Positions 1 to 7,196 of a DNA stretch of 40,906 nucleotides are shown in pieces. Position numbers and translations under genes: made by a program. A model generated the notes under the pieces. That model was given only the letters and a program-made list of their open reading frames with translations, searched no databases and was not told where the DNA came from. The stretch is from a virus: positions 1 to 40,906 of the IMG/VR virus record IMGVR_UViG_3300033145_001122, one strand, 5' to 3'. How positions within the stretch are numbered: position 1 is the first letter of the stretch; every line of letters starts with the position of its first letter.

Positions 1-73
1 TTCAGCCACGGCAACGATTACCGCGCAGCATACTATGGTTCTTTCTTCATTCAGCCCCGATGCTGCGGTGTAA
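1..73 (+). CDS. Major capsid protein, C-terminal 24 codons (second copy of contig end)
   Basis: The reading frame from base 2 to the TAA at 71-73 is identical to the last codons of the capsid gene that ends at 40865. It is not a separate gene. It is the same gene seen again because the window overlaps itself by 114 bases. On the circular molecule the capsid gene is intact. Confidence 0.95.
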   Translation, partial: SATATITAQHTMVLSSFSPDAAV

Positions 74-80
74 CTTTTGA

Positions 81-111
81 AACTTGAGGTGTTTATATGG
101 CACCTCAAGTT
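81..111 (+). terminator. Perfect 11-bp hairpin after the capsid gene
   Basis: AACTTGAGGTG (81-91) pairs perfectly with CACCTCAAGTT (101-111) around a 9-base loop, 7 bases after the capsid stop. No T-run follows, so it may be a weak terminator, an mRNA-stabilising 3' end or a processing site rather than a full intrinsic terminator. Its core ACTTGA/TCAAGT is shared with the hairpins at 1558-1576 and 20739-20760. Confidence 0.6.
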
Positions 112-120
112 GAGTTTAAA

Positions 121-585
121 ATGAAAAAACTGTTATTTACAATTTGTACTTTCTGTACAATCTGTACAGTCGTATCGGCTGCGGAATTCGATAATCGTGG
201 TATATGGCACGCTATAGATGATACAGATTCTCTTGCACACGGTGTACGTACATCATCTGGGATAATAGATGTATCAGACCGCGAAGATGAATTAAATGTT
301 ATTGTGACTGGTGCTACGCCCAATGATGATTCGCTTGTGGTGACACTTGAAATTTACGGGCTTGCCACACCGAATTTAGCAGACACATCCAATGCGGTTT
401 TAATACATAATACGAGTATAAATGAGGATGGCGGCGGTTATGCTTTTGCTGATACATTAAGTGGTGATGAAATGTATCCATATTTATGGATTAAACTCAC
501 AAACGATGACAGTGATGAATCATTTTTACCCGATGTGTATCTGTATATGAAACAGAAAGAAATTACCATTTTACAGAGGAGATAA
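121..585 (+). CDS. Secreted or decoration-type virion-region protein with signal peptide
   Basis: I chose the ATG at 121 over the one at 97 because 97 lies in the hairpin loop and 121 begins a classical signal peptide: MKK, a hydrophobic stretch, then VSA-AEF. The mature part of about 130 residues is acidic and beta-rich in character, with a DDSLVVTLEIYG segment that recurs loosely (DDSLIITIDG) in the protein at 1670-2158. It sits directly after the capsid gene, where head decoration or head-tail completion proteins are common. I do not recognise the family. The signal peptide is unexpected for a cytoplasmically assembled virion protein and is shared by five further genes downstream. Confidence 0.7.
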   Translation: MKKLLFTICTFCTICTVVSAAEFDNRGIWHAIDDTDSLAHGVRTSSGIIDVSDREDELNVIVTGATPNDDSLVVTLEIYGLATPNLADTSNAVLIHNTSINEDGGGYAFADTLSGDEMYPYLWIKLTNDDSDESFLPDVYLYMKQKEITILQRR

Positions 586-589
586 TAAG

Positions 590-880
590 ATGCCAGAAAG
601 AATCAAAGTAACAGAACAAAAACTCGTTGTAGTTGAAGCTTGTGGTACTCGTAAAGCTATAGGCGAGACGGTTTTCGAGCCGATGGAAGGTTTTATCGGC
701 GATTGTGCAGAAATGGACAAAGAAGAAGCCGAAATCCTTATACGAGGTGAAGCACTTACCGAGAAATATAAGGAAAAATTACGTCATCTGAAGAAAGGCG
801 AAACCATTAGCCCGGATGAACAGCATGGTAAACATGTAAATTTCCGATATGCACGCAAGAAAAAGGTGGGCGTTAAATAA
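590..880 (+). CDS. Small conserved head-tail region protein, unknown
   Basis: A 96-residue soluble protein, charged and with a lysine-rich C-terminus. It has a good Shine-Dalgarno (AGAGGAGA) upstream and its TAA overlaps the next ATG (TAATG), so the two are probably translationally coupled. Its place between the capsid-proximal gene and the head-tail adaptor suggests a connector-region role, but no motif proves it. It has no signal peptide, unlike its upstream neighbour. Confidence 0.65.
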   Translation: MPERIKVTEQKLVVVEACGTRKAIGETVFEPMEGFIGDCAEMDKEEAEILIRGEALTEKYKEKLRHLKKGETISPDEQHGKHVNFRYARKKKVGVK

Positions 881-1545
881 TGTCTGTAGTTGATGGATTT
901 ACAGGTGCAGAATTAGTAACTGCGGTTGCTGAATTACTCGGTCCCGACCCGAGCAAAACAGACGTTCAAAAACAAATATTGAGATACATTGAGTATGCAC
1001 AGCTAAAAATATTTAATTTTCACGATTGGCCTGAGCTTATTGTGTCCGATTGTTCTTTTGATACCGATGGAAGCGATAGTTACGATTTAACCGATGCCGA
1101 CAATTATATAGGCGCTACATTTGGCAGGATAGCACATGATACGATGCGTATCGGGACAAAGTTCCTCACGGAAGCATCAAGACCGGCTATGGTTTATAAC
1201 GATCCCTCTTATGTTAGTGGTGGATCAGTATCTCACTACTGCCTTTTGAGCCGCAAAAAACTGTTTCTATATCCTATAGGTGCATCGAACGGCGATACGG
1301 TAAAATTTGATTATGTGAAAATACCAACAGCGATTACCTACGATTCTACGGCTGCGGAAAATTCTTTCGAGCCGTGGAACCATCAATTAATCATCGAAGG
1401 TGCCCTGTGGCCGGGTATGAGAAAGTACGGCAAACCCGACTGGATGAAACAAAAAATGTTTTTCTATCAATTACTTAAGGAATACAAAACAAGGTCAAAA
1501 ACAATAAAACGGGGTTCGCAATTTATAAAACCCATTTCATTCTAA
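880..1545 (+). CDS. Head-tail adaptor (P22 gp4 / T7 gp11-like)
   Basis: A 221-residue protein whose N-terminal half has the helical pattern of podoviral adaptors. After about residue 25 comes a helix ending in ILRYIEYAQLKIFNFHDWPEL, matching the usual 'A-x-x-x-I-x-x-x-x-DWP-L' signature of tail-completion proteins. The C-terminal half has beta strands and a basic tail. Such proteins form a ring under the portal to which the tail nozzle binds, and the nozzle-like gene follows at 2158. Family assignment is by pattern recognition. No signal peptide. Confidence 0.65.
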   Translation: MSVVDGFTGAELVTAVAELLGPDPSKTDVQKQILRYIEYAQLKIFNFHDWPELIVSDCSFDTDGSDSYDLTDADNYIGATFGRIAHDTMRIGTKFLTEASRPAMVYNDPSYVSGGSVSHYCLLSRKKLFLYPIGASNGDTVKFDYVKIPTAITYDSTAAENSFEPWNHQLIIEGALWPGMRKYGKPDWMKQKMFFYQLLKEYKTRSKTIKRGSQFIKPISF

Positions 1546-1669
1546 AAAGAGGGTTTTGACTTGAGGAAATCAAGTCTTAATTGATTGAATCGGAAGGATA
1601 ACACTAATTCTTAAATGTAATTACCTATCCGTCCGGTTTCTTAAAAACAAAGAAGGAGATGAAAAACAA
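1546..1669 (+). promoter_or_regulatory. Structured leader with two hairpins
   Basis: GACTTGA (1558-1564) and TCAAGTC (1570-1576) form a hairpin with a GGAAA loop. Downstream, CGGAAGGATA (1591-1600) pairs with TATCCGTCCG (1626-1635) with one mismatch. Then comes GGTTTCTTAAA (1635-1645) and a strong SD (GAAGGAGAT) before the ATG at 1670. The first hairpin and the GGTTTCTTAAA block recur together at 20739-20776 ahead of the metallophosphoesterase gene. No sigma70-like promoter is obvious. Confidence 0.55.
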
Positions 1670-2158
1670 ATGAAACGAATAATTTTAGGTAGTGTTTTCT
1701 TAACACTGATGATTGCTCTTGCTATCTATACATCTCAACCAACAGATGTTGAGGCATGGACCGGATGGTGGGGAGGTAAAGAGGTGCCAGTATTGAAAGC
1801 TGTCGCAGATACTACTTCTTTAACGACCTTTACCGATGTAGTTGACGCGCACGGCCCCGGTATAATTTATCGTATTGTATTTAATAACGATGCCACACAT
1901 GATGATTCTCTCATAATTACTATTGATGGCATTAAAGACACTGTGTCGGTGGCTGATAATGAGGAACGGTCGGCTTTTGTAGTATTACGTGATGGTGTTG
2001 CGAATCATACGGGAGTAGTTGATTTATTAGATGTAGCTGATTCTACATCAACCATGATTGATTTAAATATACCATTTCAAAATCAATTTCTTGTGGAGCA
2101 AAATTGTGAAGATGGGGGTTTGTCAAGTTGTACCGTTATCTATGGGGTTTTTGAATAG
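1670..2158 (+). CDS. Signal-peptide protein, virion region, unknown
   Basis: A 162-residue protein beginning MKRIILG with a long hydrophobic segment to about residue 20 and a likely cleavage near VEA-WTG (about residue 29). The mature part is short, acidic and threonine/serine-rich, with DDSLIITIDG resembling DDSLVVTLEIYG in the gene at 121-585, so the two may be distant paralogues. The start is well supported by GAAGGAGAT. Its stop TAG overlaps the GTG start of the nozzle gene. Function unknown; a surface or decoration role is only an inference. Confidence 0.7.
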   Translation: MKRIILGSVFLTLMIALAIYTSQPTDVEAWTGWWGGKEVPVLKAVADTTSLTTFTDVVDAHGPGIIYRIVFNNDATHDDSLIITIDGIKDTVSVADNEERSAFVVLRDGVANHTGVVDLLDVADSTSTMIDLNIPFQNQFLVEQNCEDGGLSSCTVIYGVFE

Positions 2159-3723
2159 TGAAGCAATTTATAAGTTTAATATTAATTCTGCTTTTCTGTA
2201 ATTACGGTTATACTGCGGAAAACTGGGGTATAATTGATATTCCAGATTTCTCGGGTGGGCTTAATACACGTGATAATGCGGGTGGTATCGCCGATAACGA
2301 ATTACAGGAAAGTTTCAACTGTTACTTGCTTGCTAACGGTGTTGTAAAAAGACAGGGGTATGAAAGTTATAATGATAGTGCCCGTATCAATTCCGCAAAT
2401 GAGGGTACGGGCATCATATCTGCACCTTTTATAACCGGTGGCACAAAAATAGTAGGTACGGCAGGGACAAAAATAGCCTATAAGGGTACTAACGAATGGA
2501 TTGATATAACCGGTTCGGTAACACTCACGACTGATAAACCGATGCTCTTTACGATGATTAACAATAATCTCGTGGGTGTAAACGGTACAAATCCTGCATG
2601 GTACTGGTCGGGTTCTGGTAATGCGGTGACATTTTCGGGAAAGAATATTCCCACTGCACCGGCGACATGCGAGACGTTTCACGGGAGATTATTTTTATCG
2701 CAGGGCAGACGGCTATACTGGTCTGGATACATGGGCAAATGGAAGGAATTCCACCCCGATGATTATCAAGATGTCGAAGGCACTATAACGGGATTAAAAG
2801 TATACGGCGATATTAACGAATCCAACCTGATTATTTTTACTAATAATAGTATACATAGATGTGTTTTTGAACCATCGATAGGTGCGAACGTAGGCGGTCG
2901 TGGAGTATTCCGATTTAATACAATCAGCGAAAAACACGGATGTATATCACAGTTCTCCATTCAGGAATGTCTTACAACAGAAGGTGCAATTGCTCTTATA
3001 TGGGCTGATAATGACGGATTGAAAGCACTATACGGTGATACGGTTGTAAAACTCACCGATAAAATACAACCCGACTGGGATAATCTGAATATTGACGATT
3101 TAAACGAATCAGTCGGAATACACTATAAGCCGAAAAGATGGTATTTACTTTCGTGTTCGAGGGGAAGAAGTACAACAAATAACCGTATTATAGTATTTGA
3201 CCTCCGTAACTGGGTTGTTGCAGGATATTTCGACTGGCAGATAAGTGCTTTTGGTATAGTACGTGACGACGGTGTTGATAAACTTATCGGCTCTGATTAT
3301 TCAGGATACTGGAATACATACGACAGCGGTAATAGTGACTGCGGAAGCGGTATCGATGCGTATTTTTCAACTAAATCCTTTGACGGTAATGAGCCGTTTA
3401 TTGATAAGGGTTTTTCGGCATGCTTGTTACAACACACGTATTACGGTGAATATAATTTAGATATAAAAGCATATTACGATTATGCAACAGATTCTTACAG
3501 TACATCCTATACGGTGGAAGCAATCGGGACTAAATTAGGTGTTTTTCTGTTAGGCACGGATAAACTTATCGGTACAGGAGGTCTTGTTACAAAAGCGGCA
3601 GAAATAAAAGGACGTGGCAAGAATATTTATGTAAGAATATCAAACTCCGATGCAGATGAGCCATTCAAGATTTATGGTATGAAAATAATTTACAGCCGGG
3701 GAAGGATGGTGTTAGCAAAATAA
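2158..3723 (+). CDS. Tail nozzle / DNA-stabilisation protein (P22 gp10 / T7 gp12-like) with signal peptide
   Basis: A 521-residue protein starting at GTG 2158, overlapping the previous stop. After a short hydrophobic leader ending near YTA-ENW comes IPDFSGGLNTRDNAGGIADNE, then NGVVKRQGYE, the hallmark N-terminus of podoviral nozzle or packaged-DNA stabilisation proteins. The rest is rich in beta strands, as expected for a propeller-like nozzle. Position after the adaptor and before fibre-like genes agrees. The leader is strange: nozzle proteins normally assemble in the cytoplasm, and the homologous motif normally lies at the extreme N-terminus. The stop overlaps the next ATG (TAATG). Confidence 0.75.
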   Translation: MKQFISLILILLFCNYGYTAENWGIIDIPDFSGGLNTRDNAGGIADNELQESFNCYLLANGVVKRQGYESYNDSARINSANEGTGIISAPFITGGTKIVGTAGTKIAYKGTNEWIDITGSVTLTTDKPMLFTMINNNLVGVNGTNPAWYWSGSGNAVTFSGKNIPTAPATCETFHGRLFLSQGRRLYWSGYMGKWKEFHPDDYQDVEGTITGLKVYGDINESNLIIFTNNSIHRCVFEPSIGANVGGRGVFRFNTISEKHGCISQFSIQECLTTEGAIALIWADNDGLKALYGDTVVKLTDKIQPDWDNLNIDDLNESVGIHYKPKRWYLLSCSRGRSTTNNRIIVFDLRNWVVAGYFDWQISAFGIVRDDGVDKLIGSDYSGYWNTYDSGNSDCGSGIDAYFSTKSFDGNEPFIDKGFSACLLQHTYYGEYNLDIKAYYDYATDSYSTSYTVEAIGTKLGVFLLGTDKLIGTGGLVTKAAEIKGRGKNIYVRISNSDADEPFKIYGMKIIYSRGRMVLAK

Positions 3724-4469
3724 TGAAAAAAATATTAATGGTTCTGTGTTTACTTACAATAGCTGCTTTCCCTGTCTGGGGATATGACAGCGATTTAAAA
3801 GAATGGGGAGAGGAAATATTAGAACCAGAAGATTTAAACGATGCTTTTTCTGATGTTGCTATTGTTGATGATATGGCAGATTCGTTATTCTTAAGGGTAC
3901 TAAAAACTTCGGTGGCAGATTCGATAAATGCAATAGTTACAGATTCACTGGCATTGTCGGTATTGAAAGTAGATGTGGCAGATTCGATAAATGCACGTAT
4001 GCAAACAAGCTTTCCACTTTTCTATACCGGAGCGTTCGTAGATTCCACCGCAGAAAATGACAGTTTAACGATAGAGATAACAGAGAATTCCCCATTAGGA
4101 ACGAAACAATCTCTTTTCATACTGAATAATGCAGGAGAAAAAGAAACTGTAACATTGGTTTTAGATGGATTTTTATGGAATAAAATAGGGGTTTTAGACT
4201 CTTTGCATTATTACATCTGGACAGAAACAACCGATAAAACGGATTTTGTTTCGACAACCGTATATCAGGATTCATTAGACACTCATTTCAAGGGTACAGC
4301 TTCTGCTTCCGTTGACAGCTCATGTAGTTCAACGGCACGAACGGCAAAGATAGTTTCGGTAACAGATATTGATATTACAGACGATGAATTCAGAGTAAAA
4401 CTTTTAGTAGAGACACAAAGCGATTCAATGTTTATAGGTGAGATAAAATGTTTTATAAGTTCTCCATAA
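3723..4469 (+). CDS. Signal-peptide protein with ADSINA/DSLALSVLK repeats, tail region
   Basis: A 248-residue protein with a textbook signal peptide (MKKILMVLCLLTIAAFPVWG). Residues about 45-95 contain a 21-residue repeat: ADSLFLRVLK, ADSINAIVTDSLALSVLK and ADSINARM, with 21 identical bases at 3912-3932 and 3975-3995. Such regular hydrophobic spacing often makes trimeric stalks in fibres. The C-terminal 150 residues look like a beta-sandwich. Likely a fibre or fibre-associated protein; this is inference from position and architecture. It overlaps the next gene by 22 bases. Confidence 0.65.
   Translation: MKKILMVLCLLTIAAFPVWGYDSDLKEWGEEILEPEDLNDAFSDVAIVDDMADSLFLRVLKTSVADSINAIVTDSLALSVLKVDVADSINARMQTSFPLFYTGAFVDSTAENDSLTIEITENSPLGTKQSLFILNNAGEKETVTLVLDGFLWNKIGVLDSLHYYIWTETTDKTDFVSTTVYQDSLDTHFKGTASASVDSSCSSTARTAKIVSVTDIDITDDEFRVKLLVETQSDSMFIGEIKCFISSP
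3912..3995 (+). repeat. 21-base direct repeat at 63-base period inside CDS
   Basis: Bases 3912-3932 (GTGGCAGATTCG...) recur exactly at 3975-3995, a spacing of 63 bases or 21 codons. The repeat is in frame and reflects a duplicated coiled-stalk unit in the encoded protein. Confidence 0.8.
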
Positions 4470-5779
4470 AAAATATAAAGTTACGAACGATATTTATTAT
4501 AGATGTAATACTTTTAATTGCTCTGTTTTTTGCACTGCGAAATTCACATGCACAGGAACTATCAATAAACAAAAAACAGACGGCATTGAAAGTAAACGAA
4601 AAACTAATTGTGAATGAGAATACAGAGGTAGAGAAACTTGACAAAAAGGGTAATTTCAGGGCAAAAGTGTATTCAGCGCCTAAATTCCATTTCGACAAAA
4701 TGAGCGGTGAATATATTCCCGTTAAACTCTCGGAGAAAAGAGAAATTGCGGGCGCTGATACATTTTCTTACGGCAATTTTTACGTGATTTACGAGCCTCT
4801 TTTCAGCCTCAAAAACATTGTAATTTATAACCAGAAATCAATAATAAGAACCAAAGAAGATATAGTATTAAAAAACAGTAATGCCCCCACAATACTAACA
4901 TGGCGGATAAGAACAAATGCGGATATAGAATTTAATAATGGTGAATTAATATATACTTTTAATAAAGGAGAATTTTTATTCAAAACATTACGTCCGAATG
5001 CAATAGATAATAAAAACAATGATATCCCCGTAGAGGTGAGTTTAGATAAGGATATATTAACATATAAATTAGATGTGACAGAAATAAGGTCATATCCCGT
5101 GATAATTGACCCGACAACAACTGCGCAGGCGGAAAATGATGGAACACTAAGGCGAACGAGTGCGGCCGATTGGGCAACTGCACGAGACAATACTACTTCT
5201 AACGATAAACGAACAGATCAGTTACAGATTGAAGCTGATTATACAGGTTCAGCCTATAATTGCGGTAGAGGTTTCCTGTCCTTTCCCATACCAGCAGTGA
5301 CAAGTTGTGCTGCTGGTACGCTATATGTAAGGGGAAATTATGATCATGGTGTCGATATGGAGATATATTTGTTGACATCAACATATGACATTAGTTTACC
5401 GTCAAGCGCATATAACGATTTCGATGGATGGACTTCTGGTTCTGCTCATACGGGAACTGTTCTTAATGCTACATGGACAGATGCTAATTTTGTGACTGGT
5501 TGGAATACCTTTATTTTCAATACAGATGGGAAAAATGCCGTTGTTGCGGCATCTGAAGATACATTAAAAATAGTAATGATTTCAAAGAAAGATTATGATA
5601 GAACAACACCTACAGAAAGGGGCATGCTAATATTTGATTCCTCTGAAGATTCGGGTACAGAGCCATATTTATCAATAGTCTATAATTTAGGTGGTATAGA
5701 CAATCGGCAGAAAATATATAATTTGACAACACAATATTTATATAAACTAACAAGGGTACCTTTATGGCAACCCGATTAA
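4448..5779 (+). CDS. Receptor-binding / fibre-like protein with DNRLRE-like C-terminal domain
   Basis: A 443-residue protein with an N-terminal basic then hydrophobic segment (about residues 15-36), followed by SHAQEL, a likely export signal or anchor. The central part ends in SYPVIIDPTT, a phrase common in large secreted surface proteins just before repeat or DNRLRE modules. Residues about 235-420 resemble a DNRLRE-type beta-sandwich, with RGFLSFPIP, then GWNTFIFN and a final EPYLSIVYN. The best guess is a tail-tip or receptor-binding protein, as it lies between nozzle and ejection genes. Enzymatic activity is not evident. Confidence 0.6.
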   Translation: MFYKFSIKNIKLRTIFIIDVILLIALFFALRNSHAQELSINKKQTALKVNEKLIVNENTEVEKLDKKGNFRAKVYSAPKFHFDKMSGEYIPVKLSEKREIAGADTFSYGNFYVIYEPLFSLKNIVIYNQKSIIRTKEDIVLKNSNAPTILTWRIRTNADIEFNNGELIYTFNKGEFLFKTLRPNAIDNKNNDIPVEVSLDKDILTYKLDVTEIRSYPVIIDPTTTAQAENDGTLRRTSAADWATARDNTTSNDKRTDQLQIEADYTGSAYNCGRGFLSFPIPAVTSCAAGTLYVRGNYDHGVDMEIYLLTSTYDISLPSSAYNDFDGWTSGSAHTGTVLNATWTDANFVTGWNTFIFNTDGKNAVVAASEDTLKIVMISKKDYDRTTPTERGMLIFDSSEDSGTEPYLSIVYNLGGIDNRQKIYNLTTQYLYKLTRVPLWQPD

Positions 5780-5839
5780 AAATAAGGCAGAGGGCATAAG
5801 GGATAAGAATTAATCATATACAAATACACGGAGGATAAG

Positions 5840-6643
5840 ATGAAAAAGGGATTATTGATTTTATTAGGGGTATTGATGTTTGCGGCAAATGTATTTTCTG
5901 CTACCGCACCCACCATAACAAAAACAGATAGTACGAGTTCGACCATTACGTTTTCTATCAGTCCGAGTGATTCTTCATATTACCCCGATTCGTTAGTTAT
6001 AGTTATGTCGGCAACGGCAGACGACTCGTCTGGAGGTGCATCGGGAAATGATTTAGAGCAGATTGTAACTCTCGGCTCAAGTTCTGTTGTTGTTTTAGGG
6101 TTGCAGGCAAATTATACATATTATGCCATTGCAAGAGTAGACAGTGCGGGCAATAAAGCATATTCAAACAGAGATACCACGACCACAGAATTAATTAATT
6201 TGGAGAATGACTGGGGCAGAGTTGTCAATTTGAACGAAAAGGGCAAACTCATGTACCGTGCCGACTCATGGAGGGATGATGATTTAATTTACGATTCCAT
6301 TACATTAGTTGGTGAAGATGATTCTGACAGCACAATATGGTACAATGCAGCACCGTTTATGAGCATAAACGGATATGCGTGGGGAGATGCCGACTCGGTT
6401 AAATTTACAATACTAACGTATGCGGGCTATCCTCTTAAAGATGAGGATAATTATTGGTATACGGTAATAGATTCAACTCAAGTAACAAAACCAGGGCCTT
6501 TTTTTACGGGAGATATTAACACAGAGTCTAATGGATGGTTTATGATAAAGGCAACTGCCGATGCGGACTGCGATCCCGATGTTGCGGGCGATTCTACTTA
6601 TTTTAAACTACGCCTTAACCGCAGTTTAACAGGGGGGAGATAA
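5840..6643 (+). CDS. Signal-peptide protein with fibronectin type III-like domain
   Basis: A 267-residue protein with a strong SD (GGAGGATAAG) and a clear signal peptide (MKKGLLILLGVLMFAANVFSA). Residues about 22-115 have the fibronectin type III rhythm: APTITKTDSTSSTITFSIS, then LQANYTYYAIARVDSAGNKAYS. The remainder contains more beta-rich sequence. Fn3-like domains are frequent in phage tail and decoration proteins and may bind cell-surface glycans. It is the last of six signal-peptide genes in this block. Confidence 0.7.
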   Translation: MKKGLLILLGVLMFAANVFSATAPTITKTDSTSSTITFSISPSDSSYYPDSLVIVMSATADDSSGGASGNDLEQIVTLGSSSVVVLGLQANYTYYAIARVDSAGNKAYSNRDTTTTELINLENDWGRVVNLNEKGKLMYRADSWRDDDLIYDSITLVGEDDSDSTIWYNAAPFMSINGYAWGDADSVKFTILTYAGYPLKDEDNYWYTVIDSTQVTKPGPFFTGDINTESNGWFMIKATADADCDPDVAGDSTYFKLRLNRSLTGGR

Positions 6644-6645
6644 AA

Positions 6646-7194
6646 ATGCCATTTACTGTAGAAGATATGTTGGAACCTGCCACAGATGGAAATGGTGGTG
6701 GAGGTAAGTCTCCCTGGGTTTCACTGATTGAATTACTTGCCGCTATGTTGCCTGCCGGTGCCGGTGCTGTAATCGGTAAATATATAGACGATGTAAACGA
6801 AAGGAATGCGTATACAGGGAAAGAGGCCGTGAGTGATGCGCAGGGCAGATATACCGGCATGGAAAACCGCCTTGATACTGCCTTGAGGGGGGAAACAATA
6901 AGTCCGCAATTACAGAGAGCCCGCAGCCAGGCAGGGGCAACTATTAACCGTCCCATAACTTCTCCGACACCATATAATCCCTATAAAAGTGGTTTCAGGC
7001 TTGAAGACCCCGTAATGCTGACGAATTTATTGCAAATGGCAAGAGGAGGTAATCCATTAATACAGCAAAATAGAAATATACTCCAGAACTCACTTATGAA
7101 TAGATTCGGGACACGCTCTATGAGACGGGGCAATGTACCCGGCACACTCACACCATACGGACAAAAGACGGCAACGGGTATGGGGAGGCGATAA
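6646..7194 (+). CDS. Small ejection-type internal virion protein (T7 gp14-like by position)
   Basis: A 182-residue protein with GGGGGAGATAAAA as ribosome site. It has one hydrophobic, glycine/alanine-rich segment near residues 25-45 (LIELLAAMLPAGAGAVIGKY), then a polar, arginine- and glutamine-rich tail. It is the first of three genes of increasing size before the lysis cassette, as in the ejection modules of podoviruses (small membrane protein, then two large ones). There is no cleavable signal peptide. Assignment is positional. Confidence 0.5.
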   Translation: MPFTVEDMLEPATDGNGGGGKSPWVSLIELLAAMLPAGAGAVIGKYIDDVNERNAYTGKEAVSDAQGRYTGMENRLDTALRGETISPQLQRARSQAGATINRPITSPTPYNPYKSGFRLEDPVMLTNLLQMARGGNPLIQQNRNILQNSLMNRFGTRSMRRGNVPGTLTPYGQKTATGMGRR

Positions 7195-7196
7195 AT

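Larger units (their letters stand above)
1..114. repeat. Terminal direct repeat, left copy (circular overlap)
   Basis: Bases 1-114 match 40793-40906 exactly. This means a circular, circularly permuted or terminally redundant molecule of about 40,792 unique bases. A P22-like headful packager with a P22-like portal would give circular assembly. A genuine 114-bp terminal repeat is less likely because the repeat starts inside the capsid coding sequence. Confidence 0.95.

Noticed and set aside
97-120. Upstream ATG of the gene at 121
   Set aside because: It lies in the loop of the 11-bp hairpin and would add MAPQVEFK in front of a clear signal peptide that starts at 121.
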